From an uncultured Verrucomicrobiota bacterium (lineage in GTDB: Bacteria; Verrucomicrobiota; Verrucomicrobiia; Limisphaerales; UBA9464): DNA of 64,000 bases. The first letter of the stretch is position 1. Every line of letters starts with the position of its first letter. Position numbers and translations under genes: made by a program. Location: the NCBI GenBank assembly GCA_903939515.1, contig CAJAHH010000009.1:36442-100441 (forward strand), in the 5' to 3' direction. The notes under the pieces are model-generated. The model was given only the letters and a program-made list of their open reading frames with translations. It was not told where the DNA came from and did no database searches. Positions 48,665-58,269 of the stretch are shown in pieces.

Positions 48665-49768
48665 GTGAGCTCCATTGTCTCTTCGAAGCACCTGCGACTG
48701 GCCGAAGCAGGGCTGCTCGTCGTGGTCCTCGTATTGGGAGCGTTGCTGACCCTCTTCGGGGGATCGGTCGAGCGCCCTCTCTTTGAAACCGGACCCAATG
48801 GTGAGCGCCAAAGAGTGTTCACCGAGGACGCCGATGGGAACCGCATCGCCGCCAAGCAACGGGTGAACAAGTTCCTCAACGCCGAAAACCTCACCCAACT
48901 CGCTAAGGACACGAGCTTCTTCGCAATCATGGCCGTGGGCATGACCTTCGTGATCATCGCTGGCCAAATCGACCTGAGCGTCGGAGCCATCTACGCGCTA
49001 TCGGGAGTGTTGGCAGCCCAGGTGTTCCACGCCTTCGGACCGGAGGGGCCCGCGGCTGCGTCTGCCACCCAAGGCGCGTGGCTGGGTTGCGCCGTGTGCC
49101 TTGGAGCAGGCGTGCTCTGCGGACTGGCCAACGGCGGCATGAGCGTCGCCCTGAGAGTTCACCCGTTCATTATCACCCTAGGCACCATGGCCATTTATCG
49201 GGGCGTGGCCTTTGTGCTCACCCACGGACTCAGCACCGGTGGCTTCCCGGAGGGATTCCGCTCCGGGGTCAAGTGGACAACTCCCGGTGGTCTCACCTTG
49301 GTCCCGCTGGCGGCCATGGTGTTGGTCGCCGTGGCCGGGGGGCTTTGGCTCACGCGCACTGTTCCCGGACGTCGCATCTATGCGGTGGGCGGCAATGAGA
49401 CGGCCAGCCGATTCAGCGGTATCCAGACCGGGCGGGTAAAACTTGGAGTTTTCGCTGTCTCCGGACTGACCGCCGGCATCGCCGCACTGCTCTCGCTGGG
49501 ATATTACGGATCGGCCACGTCGGCCGACGGCAACGGCTACGAACTGAACGTCATCGCCGCAGCTGTCGTCGGTGGGGCCAGTCTCACGGGCGGACGAGGC
49601 ACGGCTCTCGGCGCCTTGCTAGGAGCCCTAATCATCCAATTGATCTCCAGCGGGATCGTCATCCTGGGTATCGACCAGAACTACTCGCAGATCATTATCG
49701 GCGCGGTCGTTATTCTCGCAGTGCTGCTCGATCAAACCAATCGCTGGCTCTCTGCGCGCCGCCGATAA
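48665..49768 (+). CDS. ABC transporter permease, RbsC-type (BPD_transp_2)
   Basis: FFAIMAVGMTFVIIAGQIDLSVGAIYALSGVLAA, GRRIYAVGGNETASRFSGIQTGRVKLGVFAVSGLTAGIAALL, NVIAAAVVGGASLTGGRGTALGALLGALII; GTG start. Confidence 0.92.
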   Translation: MSSIVSSKHLRLAEAGLLVVVLVLGALLTLFGGSVERPLFETGPNGERQRVFTEDADGNRIAAKQRVNKFLNAENLTQLAKDTSFFAIMAVGMTFVIIAGQIDLSVGAIYALSGVLAAQVFHAFGPEGPAAASATQGAWLGCAVCLGAGVLCGLANGGMSVALRVHPFIITLGTMAIYRGVAFVLTHGLSTGGFPEGFRSGVKWTTPGGLTLVPLAAMVLVAVAGGLWLTRTVPGRRIYAVGGNETASRFSGIQTGRVKLGVFAVSGLTAGIAALLSLGYYGSATSADGNGYELNVIAAAVVGGASLTGGRGTALGALLGALIIQLISSGIVILGIDQNYSQIIIGAVVILAVLLDQTNRWLSARRR

Positions 49769-49769
49769 T

Positions 49770-50582
49770 TTAGCCCGGGTTGACCGTCGTGGTCTCGTAG
49801 CGATCCTGCTCCACTTGTAAGCGCATGCGCAGCGCGCTGAGGAACTTGCGTCCCTCAAAGGCTGTCTGGAATCGACCATCCACCCACCGTCCATCCGGCA
49901 GGCGGAAGCGCTCGATCAACAGTGTCATTTTTTGGATCGAGGCCACCACCCCCGCGAGCACGTCAAAACTCTTGCCCAGTCGGGCCTCCACCCGGGCCAA
50001 CTCGTGTTCTTCGGTGTCGATCCACAGGCGACCCTGCAGTTGAGACATGAGCCGGTCGGCGAAGGCATTGGCCGAGCTCCGACCCGGTTCAGCGTGTCGG
50101 GCTGAAAACTCCAGAACGTGATTAGTTCTACCGGCAATCACCTCATAACCCACCCATCGGTAGTCGAAACGCCGGATGAGCGACTCATCGATCACCTCCA
50201 TGCCTCGACGCTTCTTCACGCCGGTGGGTTTGCCATAGCGCTCGCGCGCCTCGCGATCCTTGCGCTCCTCGCTACGGGCATCGGCCGGAGGCGGCTCGTG
50301 GTCATCGATGCGCACCAGTCGCGTCGTCTCCACGCCATTGGTCACGGCCACGCGATACTCCTTGGTCTTGCGCTCAAAAATCTTGCCGTCGGCTTCAAGG
50401 GTATCAAAAACAGTCAGACGACGGCAGACGTGCGCTCGACCCGCCTGCAACTCCGGCATGGATTTGAGCCGCTCGACGAGCCCTTTGACGATGTCTTCGA
50501 CCGACGGGCTCTCCTCGGAAATGCTCGCGGCACAAACCGTCATCCAGAGGCTCAGGATCAAGATCGAGTAGCGTGGCACCAT
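49770..50582 (-). CDS. Secreted hypothetical protein, possibly outer-membrane lipoprotein-sorting (LolA-fold)-like
   Basis: Signal peptide MVPRYSILILSLWMTVCAASI; RWVGYEVIAGRTNHVLEFSAR...RLWIDTEEHELARVEARLGKSFDVLAGVVASIQKMTLLIERF resembles LolA-like beta repeats. Confidence 0.55.
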   Translation of the reverse strand: MVPRYSILILSLWMTVCAASISEESPSVEDIVKGLVERLKSMPELQAGRAHVCRRLTVFDTLEADGKIFERKTKEYRVAVTNGVETTRLVRIDDHEPPPADARSEERKDREARERYGKPTGVKKRRGMEVIDESLIRRFDYRWVGYEVIAGRTNHVLEFSARHAEPGRSSANAFADRLMSQLQGRLWIDTEEHELARVEARLGKSFDVLAGVVASIQKMTLLIERFRLPDGRWVDGRFQTAFEGRKFLSALRMRLQVEQDRYETTTVNPG

Positions 50583-50674
50583 TTGGATAGAATTGAGGCA
50601 AGTCCACGGTTTCGCAATCGGTACGACACCGAAGCCACTGGACGCGAGCCTCACCCAGCACCACCGTCAGCGCG

Positions 50675-51001
50675 ATGCAACCGGCCGACATCACCCTCTT
50701 CGCACAAGAACTGGCCATCCGCTGGGTGGATGGCCGAGAAGATTTCATCCCCCTGGAAAGTCTTCGTCGTTTCTGCCCCTGCGCCGCCTGCATGGGCGAG
50801 AGTGATATTTTTGGAACCACCTACCGCCCTCCGCAGAGGCCGTATGGGGCGGAATCCTTTCAGTTGCGCAAACTGCCCTGGGTCGGCAATTACGCTGTCC
50901 AACCCCTGTGGGGCGACAGCCACTCCACCGGGCTCTACACCTGGGAATGGCTTCGCCGGATCGCCGACGCCGTCAAATCCCCGATGACGGAGTCCGAATG
51001 A
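50675..51001 (+). CDS. DUF971 domain protein
   Basis: LAIRWVDGREDFIPLESLRRFCPCAACMGE...QLRKLPWVGNYAVQPLWGDSHSTGLYTWEWLR. Confidence 0.92.
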   Translation: MQPADITLFAQELAIRWVDGREDFIPLESLRRFCPCAACMGESDIFGTTYRPPQRPYGAESFQLRKLPWVGNYAVQPLWGDSHSTGLYTWEWLRRIADAVKSPMTESE

Positions 51002-51047
51002 GGTGCCGCCCAGCAGCTCCTTCAGCGGAGCCCAGCGGCCCTAATTC

Positions 51048-52298
51048 ATGATCAGCCCTGCCGAACGCGCTCAACTCACCTTCCGGATGGAGCGCTGGCG
51101 CTCGGTCTTCGGGGGTATCATCGAGACAGCGGGTAACACCTTCCTTCTGCTCATCGCTACACGGGTTTTTGATCTGGGACCCTGGGCCAAGGCTCTCATC
51201 GCTGCGGGCACTTCCGTCGGTCTGCTGCTCTCTCCGTTGGTGGTCAATGCGGCCCGTCACCTCGGACTCCAACCCTCCCGGGCCGTCTCCGGCTTACTAG
51301 GCCTTGGAGGCTTAAGCTGCCTGCTGGTGACCCTAGTACCTCATCCAGTGGTGTACACCGTCGGGTGTGTGTTCGCCTTGCTCACATCGACCTGCGCCAT
51401 CCCGCTGATGACCCAGATTTATCACGACAATTACCCGGCCGACCAGCGGGGCCGATTGTATTCCAGCGCCTTCATGGTCCGCATCGCAGCGGCTATGGTC
51501 TTTGCATGGATTGGTGGGCAAATCCTCAGCAGCGGCTTGATGCCCAACCACGCGTCTCCGAGCGCTTCCTTCGCCTCCGACCGTTGGCGTTGGATGACCG
51601 CCCTCTTTGCTCTGGCCTACTTCGCTGCCGCCGTCGCAGTGCGTCGCATCCCGACCCGAGCGTTGGATTCGAGCGCTGCCACCCATCCTCTGCAGGGACT
51701 TCGCTTCGTCCGAGAAGACCCGGTGTTCCGGAACGCGTTAATCGCCTGGATGCTCATGGGTTTCGCCAACCTCGCCATGCTACCCATCCGCGTAGAATAC
51801 TTGGGAAATCCACGCTTCGGCCTAGGACTGAGCGCTGCGGAGATCGCCTGGCTGACCTTGATCATCCCCAATGCGGCCCGCTGGATTATGAGCCCGGTTT
51901 GGGGACGCCTGTTTGACCGGATGAACTTCTTTCGACTCCGCGTCACGTTGAATGCCGGTTTCGCCGTCGGCATCGCCACCTTCTTCATGAGTGAGACACC
52001 CGTGGGGCTCATTATCGGCGCGATTTTTTACGGCATCTCCACTGCCGGCGGCGACGTCGCCTGGGGCCTGTGGGTCACCAAAGTAGCCCCACCGGCCCAT
52101 GTGACCGACTACATGGCTGTCCACACCTTCTCGACCGGAATTCGGGGAGTGCTAGCGCCCCTCTGTGCCTTCCAGGCGGTCCAAACCCTGTCACCAGCGA
52201 CAATGGGATGGATGGCCGCGGCCATGATCTTGGCAGCCTGCGGATTCTTAATTCCAGAAATTCGAGGGGCCGACCTGCGCCGCCGAGCGCTTGTCTAA
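51048..52298 (+). CDS. MFS transporter
   Basis: Multiple hydrophobic segments; IYHDNYPADQRGRLYSSAFMVRIAAAMVFAWIGGQILS, LTLIIPNAARWIMSPVWGRLFDRMNFFRLR. Confidence 0.85.
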   Translation: MISPAERAQLTFRMERWRSVFGGIIETAGNTFLLLIATRVFDLGPWAKALIAAGTSVGLLLSPLVVNAARHLGLQPSRAVSGLLGLGGLSCLLVTLVPHPVVYTVGCVFALLTSTCAIPLMTQIYHDNYPADQRGRLYSSAFMVRIAAAMVFAWIGGQILSSGLMPNHASPSASFASDRWRWMTALFALAYFAAAVAVRRIPTRALDSSAATHPLQGLRFVREDPVFRNALIAWMLMGFANLAMLPIRVEYLGNPRFGLGLSAAEIAWLTLIIPNAARWIMSPVWGRLFDRMNFFRLRVTLNAGFAVGIATFFMSETPVGLIIGAIFYGISTAGGDVAWGLWVTKVAPPAHVTDYMAVHTFSTGIRGVLAPLCAFQAVQTLSPATMGWMAAAMILAACGFLIPEIRGADLRRRALV

Positions 52299-52339
52299 AA
52301 AAAGAAATCCCCCGGATCCAGTGACGGAAACCGGGGGAT
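52296..52339 (-). terminator. Rho-independent terminator (minus strand) after the cytochrome-LRR gene
   Basis: ATCCCCCGG / CCGGGGGAT stem; on minus strand followed by TTTCTTTTTTT. Confidence 0.75.
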
Positions 52340-52431
52340 GACTCGATCGTGGGGCTTGGATTCAACCGGTAGCGTCTTGCGCCAAAGCCTCAAGGAGGAC
52401 CTTCCAAGCGCCACCGCTGGGGAGCCGGAAA

Positions 52432-53439
52432 CTACTTTTTCGGCTCAACTTTCTTGGCCTCGTCCTTCTTGGTCTCGTCTTTCTTCTCGACCGGAGGAGC
52501 GACCCAACCGCTGTTGATGTCCAACCCCGGCAGCGCTGCCTCGAGCTTTTTGATTCCCTCTGGGGTCACTTGCGTTTGCCAGACATAGAGGTTTCGGAGG
52601 TGCTTAAGGCCCGCGAGTTTGGCCAAACCAGCATCGGTCACTTTGGTGCCATACAAGTTTAGATACACGAGGTTTTGGAGCCCCTGAATGTGGTCAAGCC
52701 CAGCGTCGGTAACCGCGGTCAACTCCAACCCCAGCGTTTGGAGGTGGGTGAGTCCCGAAATTTGCTTGAGACCTGCATCGGTGATCTTGGTGTTCCCCAA
52801 GCGCAGCTCGACCAAGCTATTGATCCCGGAAACAGGACTCAGGGTCGCATCGGTCACCTCGGGACCCTTTAGACGGAAGTTGGCTTCCTTCCAGGGCACT
52901 CCGATAGCAATTGGGCGAGCTTCGATCCCGGCCTTGGACAGAGCCGCGATTCCGGAAGCCTCGGAGGAGGCCGCTTGGTACTCCTTGGGCAATTGTGGCA
53001 GCGGCGGCACCGGCCGGGCAGGACGGGAGGGATGAGCAGCCGACGGAGCTGGGGCCGCCACGGCCGCCGTCAGCACTACTCCCTCGGGCCACTTGGCACC
53101 TTCTTTAATCCATTCCTTCAGCTTGGCCCGGATGGGGTCGGCCAAGGGCCCACCCTCCGACGGCATCAACTCGTCGTTGTCCTTGTCCAGAAACACACGG
53201 TGGATGATCTCGCTCTTGTCCGGGTCTCCAGCCACCACCGCCGGTTTGTCGCTCTTACCTCCTTTGAAGGCGGCTTCCTTGGAATCCACACGATATTTGC
53301 CCTTCTGCTTCTCCGTACCGTGGCACTTGAGACAGTGCTCGGTGAGGATTGGGGCAATATCCTTGGAAAAATCGACGGCGGCCTGGGCAGCGAAGGCCGT
53401 GAGGCTCGCCGCTACGACGGTGGAAGAGAGGATCTTCAT
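52432..53439 (-). CDS. Secreted planctomycete-type cytochrome c domain (PSCyt1-like) fused to leucine-rich repeats
   Basis: VDFSKDIAPILTEHCLKCHGTEKQKGKYRVDSKEAAFKGG (CXXCH) and repeats LRLGNTKITDAGLKQISGLTHLQTLGLELTAVTDAGLDHIQGLQNLVYLNLYGTKVTDAGLAKLAGL; Lys/Glu-rich C-terminus. Confidence 0.9.
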   Translation of the reverse strand: MKILSSTVVAASLTAFAAQAAVDFSKDIAPILTEHCLKCHGTEKQKGKYRVDSKEAAFKGGKSDKPAVVAGDPDKSEIIHRVFLDKDNDELMPSEGGPLADPIRAKLKEWIKEGAKWPEGVVLTAAVAAPAPSAAHPSRPARPVPPLPQLPKEYQAASSEASGIAALSKAGIEARPIAIGVPWKEANFRLKGPEVTDATLSPVSGINSLVELRLGNTKITDAGLKQISGLTHLQTLGLELTAVTDAGLDHIQGLQNLVYLNLYGTKVTDAGLAKLAGLKHLRNLYVWQTQVTPEGIKKLEAALPGLDINSGWVAPPVEKKDETKKDEAKKVEPKK

Positions 53440-53580
53440 ACGAACTCGGTTGACGAACAATTTTGGTGAAGGCTTCACCGGAGTTTCACTGCACCCACCG
53501 TTAAAGGGAATCCCAAAGACGGGCAAAAACGCGCGGAAGCCATCATTGCCCAACAAACGTCACCGTGGTTGTTTAGCATA

Positions 53581-54510
53581 ATGAATGTGCACCATCTGGA
53601 GCTTTTTTATTATGTGGCGCGGCATGGCGGCATTATGGAAGCGGTGCGCAACATGCCCTATGGAATCCAGCAACCCGCCATTAGCGGGCAACTCCTCCAA
53701 CTGGAATCCTACCTAGGAGTGAAGCTCTTTCGCCGACGCCCTTTTGAACTGCTGCCAGCGGGCACAGATCTCTACGAGTTTATCCGCCCCTTCTTCGGTG
53801 AGCTGGGCAATATGGAACGACGGCTCCGAAGTACTACCCGGGAAATCCTGCGGGTGGCCGCCCCGGTGGTCGCGCTCCGGGACCACTTGCCTCGAGTGTT
53901 GCAAGAGGTGCGCAAACGCTTCCCTCACCTCCAACTCACTCTGCGGGCAGGTCAGCAACCTCAGGTAGAAGCATGGTTGGAGCGGCAGGAACTCGACTTC
54001 GCGATCACCTTGCTCGAAGGCCAGGGTGCTAAAGGCCTGCACCACCTGCCGTTGCTCGAGCTGCCGCTCGTCTTGCTGGTGCCCAAGACTTCCCGATTCC
54101 GGAACGCCTCGGAAATCTTCGAGGCCCTATCGACGGAAAGCCTGGAAGACCCGCTCATTTCCATCACCGCTGCCGAGTTGGCTCCCCGTCGCTTCCGGGA
54201 GTTTTTAGAGAGCCGCTCGCTAGAATGGCCTTCCCGAGTCGAGGTCACCGATCTAGAGCTAGTCGAAGTCTACGTCCAAAGTGGATTCGGAATCGGACTT
54301 AGTCTGGCCATCCCCGGAAGTCCCCCGGCCAAGGATCTGAGGGCGCTGCCCATCTCCGACATCGCCCCGCTGAGTCTGGGTGCAGTCTGGCAGGGGGCCC
54401 CGACTGCGGTGATGAGCACCCTCATCGAAACCCTCAGATCCCATGTGGAAACGATCACAGGAAACCGTCCGCCCCCGCCCGAAAGCCCATCGATCCGGTC
54501 GAACCATTGA
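53581..54510 (+). CDS. LysR-family transcriptional regulator
   Basis: MNVHHLELFYYVARHGGIMEAVRNMPYGIQQPAISGQLLQLESYLGVKLFRRRPFELLPAG. Confidence 0.93.
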   Translation: MNVHHLELFYYVARHGGIMEAVRNMPYGIQQPAISGQLLQLESYLGVKLFRRRPFELLPAGTDLYEFIRPFFGELGNMERRLRSTTREILRVAAPVVALRDHLPRVLQEVRKRFPHLQLTLRAGQQPQVEAWLERQELDFAITLLEGQGAKGLHHLPLLELPLVLLVPKTSRFRNASEIFEALSTESLEDPLISITAAELAPRRFREFLESRSLEWPSRVEVTDLELVEVYVQSGFGIGLSLAIPGSPPAKDLRALPISDIAPLSLGAVWQGAPTAVMSTLIETLRSHVETITGNRPPPPESPSIRSNH

Positions 54511-54541
54511 TCCGCAGCCCCACCGGTGACACCGTTGCCGG

Positions 54542-55513
54542 GTGAGCCATCTGAAACTCGCCCGTCAGGTCTTCGACATTGAATTGGCCGCCCTGCGCTC
54601 CGTGAGAGGATCCCTCAACGAATCCTTCGACCGTGGAGTGGAGTTGGTTTGCGCGACACTTTCAGCCCGCCGGAAGATCGTCGTGCTGGGTGTCGGTAAG
54701 TCGGGCAACATCGGCAAAAAAATCGCAGCCACGCTCAGCAGCACGGGCTCCACGGCCGTGGTCCTCAATCCGGTGGACGCCCTCCATGGAGACCTTGGTA
54801 TCGTGCAGGATGGCGACTTGATCCTAGCGCTGAGCTATTCGGGAGAGTCTTCGGAGTGGAACGACCTTCTACCGGCGCTGCGTCGGTTTTCCGTCCGAAT
54901 CATCGCGCTGACCGGCACTCCGGGTTCCACCCTGGGCAAGCACAGCGATGTGATTCTGGATATCCAGGTTCCCAGAGAAGCCTGTCCCTTCAATCTAGCC
55001 CCAACGGCTTCCACCACTGCCACACTGGTGATGGGTGACGCCCTAGCCATCGCGGTGATGACCGCCCGCGGATTTCGGAAGCAAGACTTCGCCCAGCGCC
55101 ACCCGGCCGGGGCCATCGGGCGGGCCCTCCTTTACAAAGTCGGCGACATCATGCGACGCGATGAGCGAAACGCCGTGGCCCGCCAGGATCAGACCGTCCA
55201 GGAGGGGCTCCTAACTATGACCCACGCCAAGACCGGCTCGGTCAGCGTGGTCGACAGCAAGGGACGCTTGGTCGGTGTGTTCACCGACGGAGATCTCCGC
55301 CGCCGGCTCGCGGCCCACGAGGACCTCCTTCAACGAGCGCTGAAGACGGTCATGACTCGAAACCCCATTACCATCCGCGACGACGCGCTGGCCGTGGATG
55401 CTCTACGGATCTTTAACGATCGCAACATCGACGACCTGATCGTGGTCAACGCCCGCAAAGAACCCGTAGGGCTGGTCGATTCGCAAGACCTCCCCAAGCT
55501 AAAGCTGATGTGA
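54542..55513 (+). CDS. kdsD: Arabinose-5-phosphate isomerase (SIS plus two CBS domains)
   Basis: VLGVGKSGNIGKKIAATLSSTGSTAVVLNPVDALHGDLGIVQDGDLILALSYSGESSEWNDLLPAL; CBS repeats; GTG start. Confidence 0.93.
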   Translation: MSHLKLARQVFDIELAALRSVRGSLNESFDRGVELVCATLSARRKIVVLGVGKSGNIGKKIAATLSSTGSTAVVLNPVDALHGDLGIVQDGDLILALSYSGESSEWNDLLPALRRFSVRIIALTGTPGSTLGKHSDVILDIQVPREACPFNLAPTASTTATLVMGDALAIAVMTARGFRKQDFAQRHPAGAIGRALLYKVGDIMRRDERNAVARQDQTVQEGLLTMTHAKTGSVSVVDSKGRLVGVFTDGDLRRRLAAHEDLLQRALKTVMTRNPITIRDDALAVDALRIFNDRNIDDLIVVNARKEPVGLVDSQDLPKLKLM

Positions 55514-55579
55514 GCGGCTCACGAATCCATCGCGTTTTCCGCATTCACGCCGGGCCTCACCGGCCATAGAGTGTGCGGC

Positions 55580-56068
55580 ATGGTACACGTCGGCATCGGA
55601 TACGATGTCCATTGTCTAGTCCCCGACCGCAAGCTGGTCCTGGGGGGCGTCGAGATTCCGCACAGCAAGGGCTTGGACGGTCACTCAGACGCCGACGCCC
55701 TGCTTCACGCCATCACCGATGCTGTCCTCGGGGCGATCGGCGAGGTTGATATCGGGCATCTCTTCCCCAACACCGACCCGGCCTGGCGGAATGCCCCGAG
55801 TCGAATCTTCCTCGAAGAGGCCGCCCGTCGGGTCAAGGCGCGGGGCGGAAGGATCGTTAACATCGACGCCACCCTCATCGCCGAAGAACCCAAGATCTAT
55901 CCTCACATCACCGCCATGAAGACCCACATCGCCACCGCGCTGGGCATCTTACCCGGCAAGGTTGGTGTGAAGGCCACGACCAACGAGACCATGGGTTTCG
56001 TCGGCCGAGAAGAAGGCATCGCCGCCATGGCGGTCGCCTCAGTTGATTTGCCGGAAACTGAATCCTGA
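55580..56068 (+). CDS. ispF: 2-C-methyl-D-erythritol 2,4-cyclodiphosphate synthase
   Basis: [64 protein letters not shown]. Confidence 0.96.
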   Translation: MVHVGIGYDVHCLVPDRKLVLGGVEIPHSKGLDGHSDADALLHAITDAVLGAIGEVDIGHLFPNTDPAWRNAPSRIFLEEAARRVKARGGRIVNIDATLIAEEPKIYPHITAMKTHIATALGILPGKVGVKATTNETMGFVGREEGIAAMAVASVDLPETES

Positions 56069-56076
56069 CACAGATC

Positions 56077-56361
56077 ATGGGAGCCAAAGCAGACATCGGG
56101 TGGACCACCCCGGGACCCGACGGAATCAAACGCCACGTTTACGCCCAGCATGTGGGGATCCAGTGGAAGTTCTTCGAACGCTCCAAGCGGCGAGGCTCAG
56201 ACATCGAATGGGTTTCGATGCCCGAACCGCCGCTCTTGGACTGGCTGGAGCTGCTCGACGCCCTGGAACGGGGCTATGTGCGCCGCCGATACCCACCCGA
56301 ACACATCGAGGCTGTGCGTAAACACATCCGGGAACAGTTTCCCGAATACCGGTTTGAGTGA
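56077..56361 (+). CDS. Small hypothetical protein (94 aa)
   Basis: Open ORF in a tight same-strand run (ispF to peptidase C26): MGAKADIGWTTPGPDGIKRHVYAQHVGIQWKFFERSKRRGSDIEWV... Confidence 0.7.
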   Translation: MGAKADIGWTTPGPDGIKRHVYAQHVGIQWKFFERSKRRGSDIEWVSMPEPPLLDWLELLDALERGYVRRRYPPEHIEAVRKHIREQFPEYRFE

Positions 56362-56413
56362 GCCAGAGGGTTTCCCGTTTGAATCGATATCATTTCAGGA
56401 CAGACTGAAACTT

Positions 56414-57169
56414 ATGAGCCGCCCGATCATTCTGGTGACGCCCAGCACCCACGCCGTCGGCGCGGAGTTTCCTGATCACTCCATCAGTGTGAGCAGTCGG
56501 TACCTGGAGGCCATTCTGGATGCCGGAGGACTTCCTCTGGCATTGCCTCAGCTGACCCACCGTGGGCGTTTGACCGAGTATCTGAAACGCGCAGACGGGG
56601 TGCTGCTGACCGGCGGTGACGACATCCATCCAAAGCTCTACTGGCCCGAGGTTCCCTCGGACCTGCTAGAGCGTTGCGAATTCCCAGAACCGGACCGCGA
56701 CGTGATGGAGTTGACCTTGTTGGATGAACTCTTTCGCCAACCCAAGCCACTGCTAGCCATTTGCCGGGGGCATCAACTCGTCAACGTGGCCCTCGGAGGA
56801 TCGCTCTATGTAGACCTCCCCTCCCAGCGTCCGGGTGATATCCCCCACGCCCAAATGAGCCGACGATTCGAGGTGGTTCACCCGGTCGACATTGTTCCAG
56901 ACACTCAGGCATCCGCTATCTACCGCACTAAAACTCTGGGTGTGAATAGCACGCATCACCAGGCCATCCACCGATTGGCCGACCCGCTTCGAGTAACGCT
57001 CAGTGCGGCCGACGGGGTTATCGAAGGGGCCGAGCTTCGGGCGGAAAGTGCCGGACTGTTACCCTGGTTCGCCTCGGTCCAATTCCATCCTGAACGCCTC
57101 TACGTCACCCATCCTGAACACGCCCGACTATTCCGGGCCTTTGTGCAGGCCTGCACTCCAAACCGCTGA
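56414..57169 (+). CDS. Gamma-glutamyl-gamma-aminobutyrate hydrolase family (peptidase C26, class I GATase-like)
   Basis: RADGVLLTGGDDIHPKLY, PLLAICRGHQLVNVALGGSLYVDLP, VNSTHHQAIHRLADPL, ASVQFHPERL. Confidence 0.92.
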   Translation: MSRPIILVTPSTHAVGAEFPDHSISVSSRYLEAILDAGGLPLALPQLTHRGRLTEYLKRADGVLLTGGDDIHPKLYWPEVPSDLLERCEFPEPDRDVMELTLLDELFRQPKPLLAICRGHQLVNVALGGSLYVDLPSQRPGDIPHAQMSRRFEVVHPVDIVPDTQASAIYRTKTLGVNSTHHQAIHRLADPLRVTLSAADGVIEGAELRAESAGLLPWFASVQFHPERLYVTHPEHARLFRAFVQACTPNR

Positions 57170-57172
57170 CCC

Positions 57173-57922
57173 ATGAAACACTTCCTCTCCGTTCTTCTCA
57201 TCTGTACCGGGTGGATGGCACTCCAGGCTGCAGATCCATTGCAGCCCAACCCACCGCCCAACTACGAATACCATCAGGGGTCCTTCGACGGAACGGGCAA
57301 GTGGTTTCTCGACCGCGAGATTGCGCATTTTATGTCCCATCAGGGGGCACCCTGGCTGGAGAGGGAAGAGCGTGAAACCGAGGAAGCCCCGAATCGCCTA
57401 GTGAGCGCCCTGAGCCTCAAGCCGGGGTATCAGGTCGGCGATGTCGGCGCGGGCAGCGGTTACCTGACTTGGCGGATGGCCCGAGTCGTGGGTCCGACCG
57501 GCAAGGTTTATGCGAACGACATCCAACCGGAGATGATTGCGTTTCTGCGCACCAACCTATTGGTGCGTGGTATTACCAACGTGATTCCGGTGCTGGGCAC
57601 CACCACCGACCCCCGACTGCCTGACAACACCCTCGACCTCATCCTCCTGGTAGATGTTTACCACGAGTGCGATCACCCATGGGAGATGACCCGTCGCATG
57701 ACCGATGCACTCAAGCCGGGAGGCCGACTCGTGTTCGTCGAATACCGCGGCGAAGAGCGCTGGATTCCCATCAAGCCCCTGCACAAAATGACGGCGACCC
57801 AAGTCCGGAAAGAAATGGCGTTGCACCCGCGGCTGGCATTCGTTGAGAACCTGACCAACCTACCCCGTCAGCATATCCTAATCTTTCAGAAGAAACCCTC
57901 AGTGCCCGCAAGCTCCCACTGA
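57173..57922 (+). CDS. Secreted class I SAM-dependent methyltransferase
   Basis: Signal-like N-terminus; SLKPGYQVGDVGAGSGYLTWRMARVVGPTGKVYANDIQPEMI, VDVYHECDHPWEMTRRMTDALKPGGRLVFVEYRGEE. Confidence 0.87.
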   Translation: MKHFLSVLLICTGWMALQAADPLQPNPPPNYEYHQGSFDGTGKWFLDREIAHFMSHQGAPWLEREERETEEAPNRLVSALSLKPGYQVGDVGAGSGYLTWRMARVVGPTGKVYANDIQPEMIAFLRTNLLVRGITNVIPVLGTTTDPRLPDNTLDLILLVDVYHECDHPWEMTRRMTDALKPGGRLVFVEYRGEERWIPIKPLHKMTATQVRKEMALHPRLAFVENLTNLPRQHILIFQKKPSVPASSH

Positions 57923-57939
57923 CAAACTCGAACTCGCGG

Positions 57940-57969
57940 TTGACGACCCTCCAGAAAAGCGCCTATCGT
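57940..57969 (+). promoter_or_regulatory. Putative sigma70-type promoter of tRNA-Asn
   Basis: TTGACG (57940-57945), 18-nt spacer, TATCGT (57964-57969), about 18 nt before the tRNA. Confidence 0.5.
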
Positions 57970-57987
57970 CACGGCTCATTTCGGTGT

Positions 57988-58062
57988 TCCAGAGTAGCTC
58001 AATGGTAGAGCAATCGGCTGTTAACCGATGGGTTGAAGGTTCGAGCCCTTCCTCTGGAGCCA
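57988..58062 (+). tRNA. tRNA-Asn (anticodon GTT), CCA encoded
   Basis: TCCAGAG acceptor pairs with CTCTGGA; D-arm AGCTCAATGGTAGAGC, anticodon loop CTGTTAA, TpsiC arm GGTTCGAGCCC. Confidence 0.96.
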
Positions 58063-58269
58063 TCGTTTCCTCTTTCGCGATTTTGTTTTGTCGCGGTTTT
58101 CTTCTTTCGCGGTTTTTTTGCCCGATCTTCCGCTGGGTTTCAGTCTCTCTGAAGCCTCCCGCTGAAAAAGAGCTCTTCACGGCACTCGTGGTTTCTGGGG
58201 ATCACCGAAGCCGGATTGGCGTTTTTCACACCTGTCCAATCGGCACTGCTGGGTAGAAGCGGCCGTCCA

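Noticed and set aside
54979-54988. AGCCTGTCCC in kdsD and at 32708 in the SxtJ-like gene
   Set aside because: Both sit in frame within plausible conserved coding sequence (REACPFNLAPT; RGQAWLGG).
57899-58180. Minus-strand ORF containing APEEGLEPSTHRLTADCSTIELLW
   Set aside because: This is the antisense translation of tRNA-Asn, a familiar spurious ORF.
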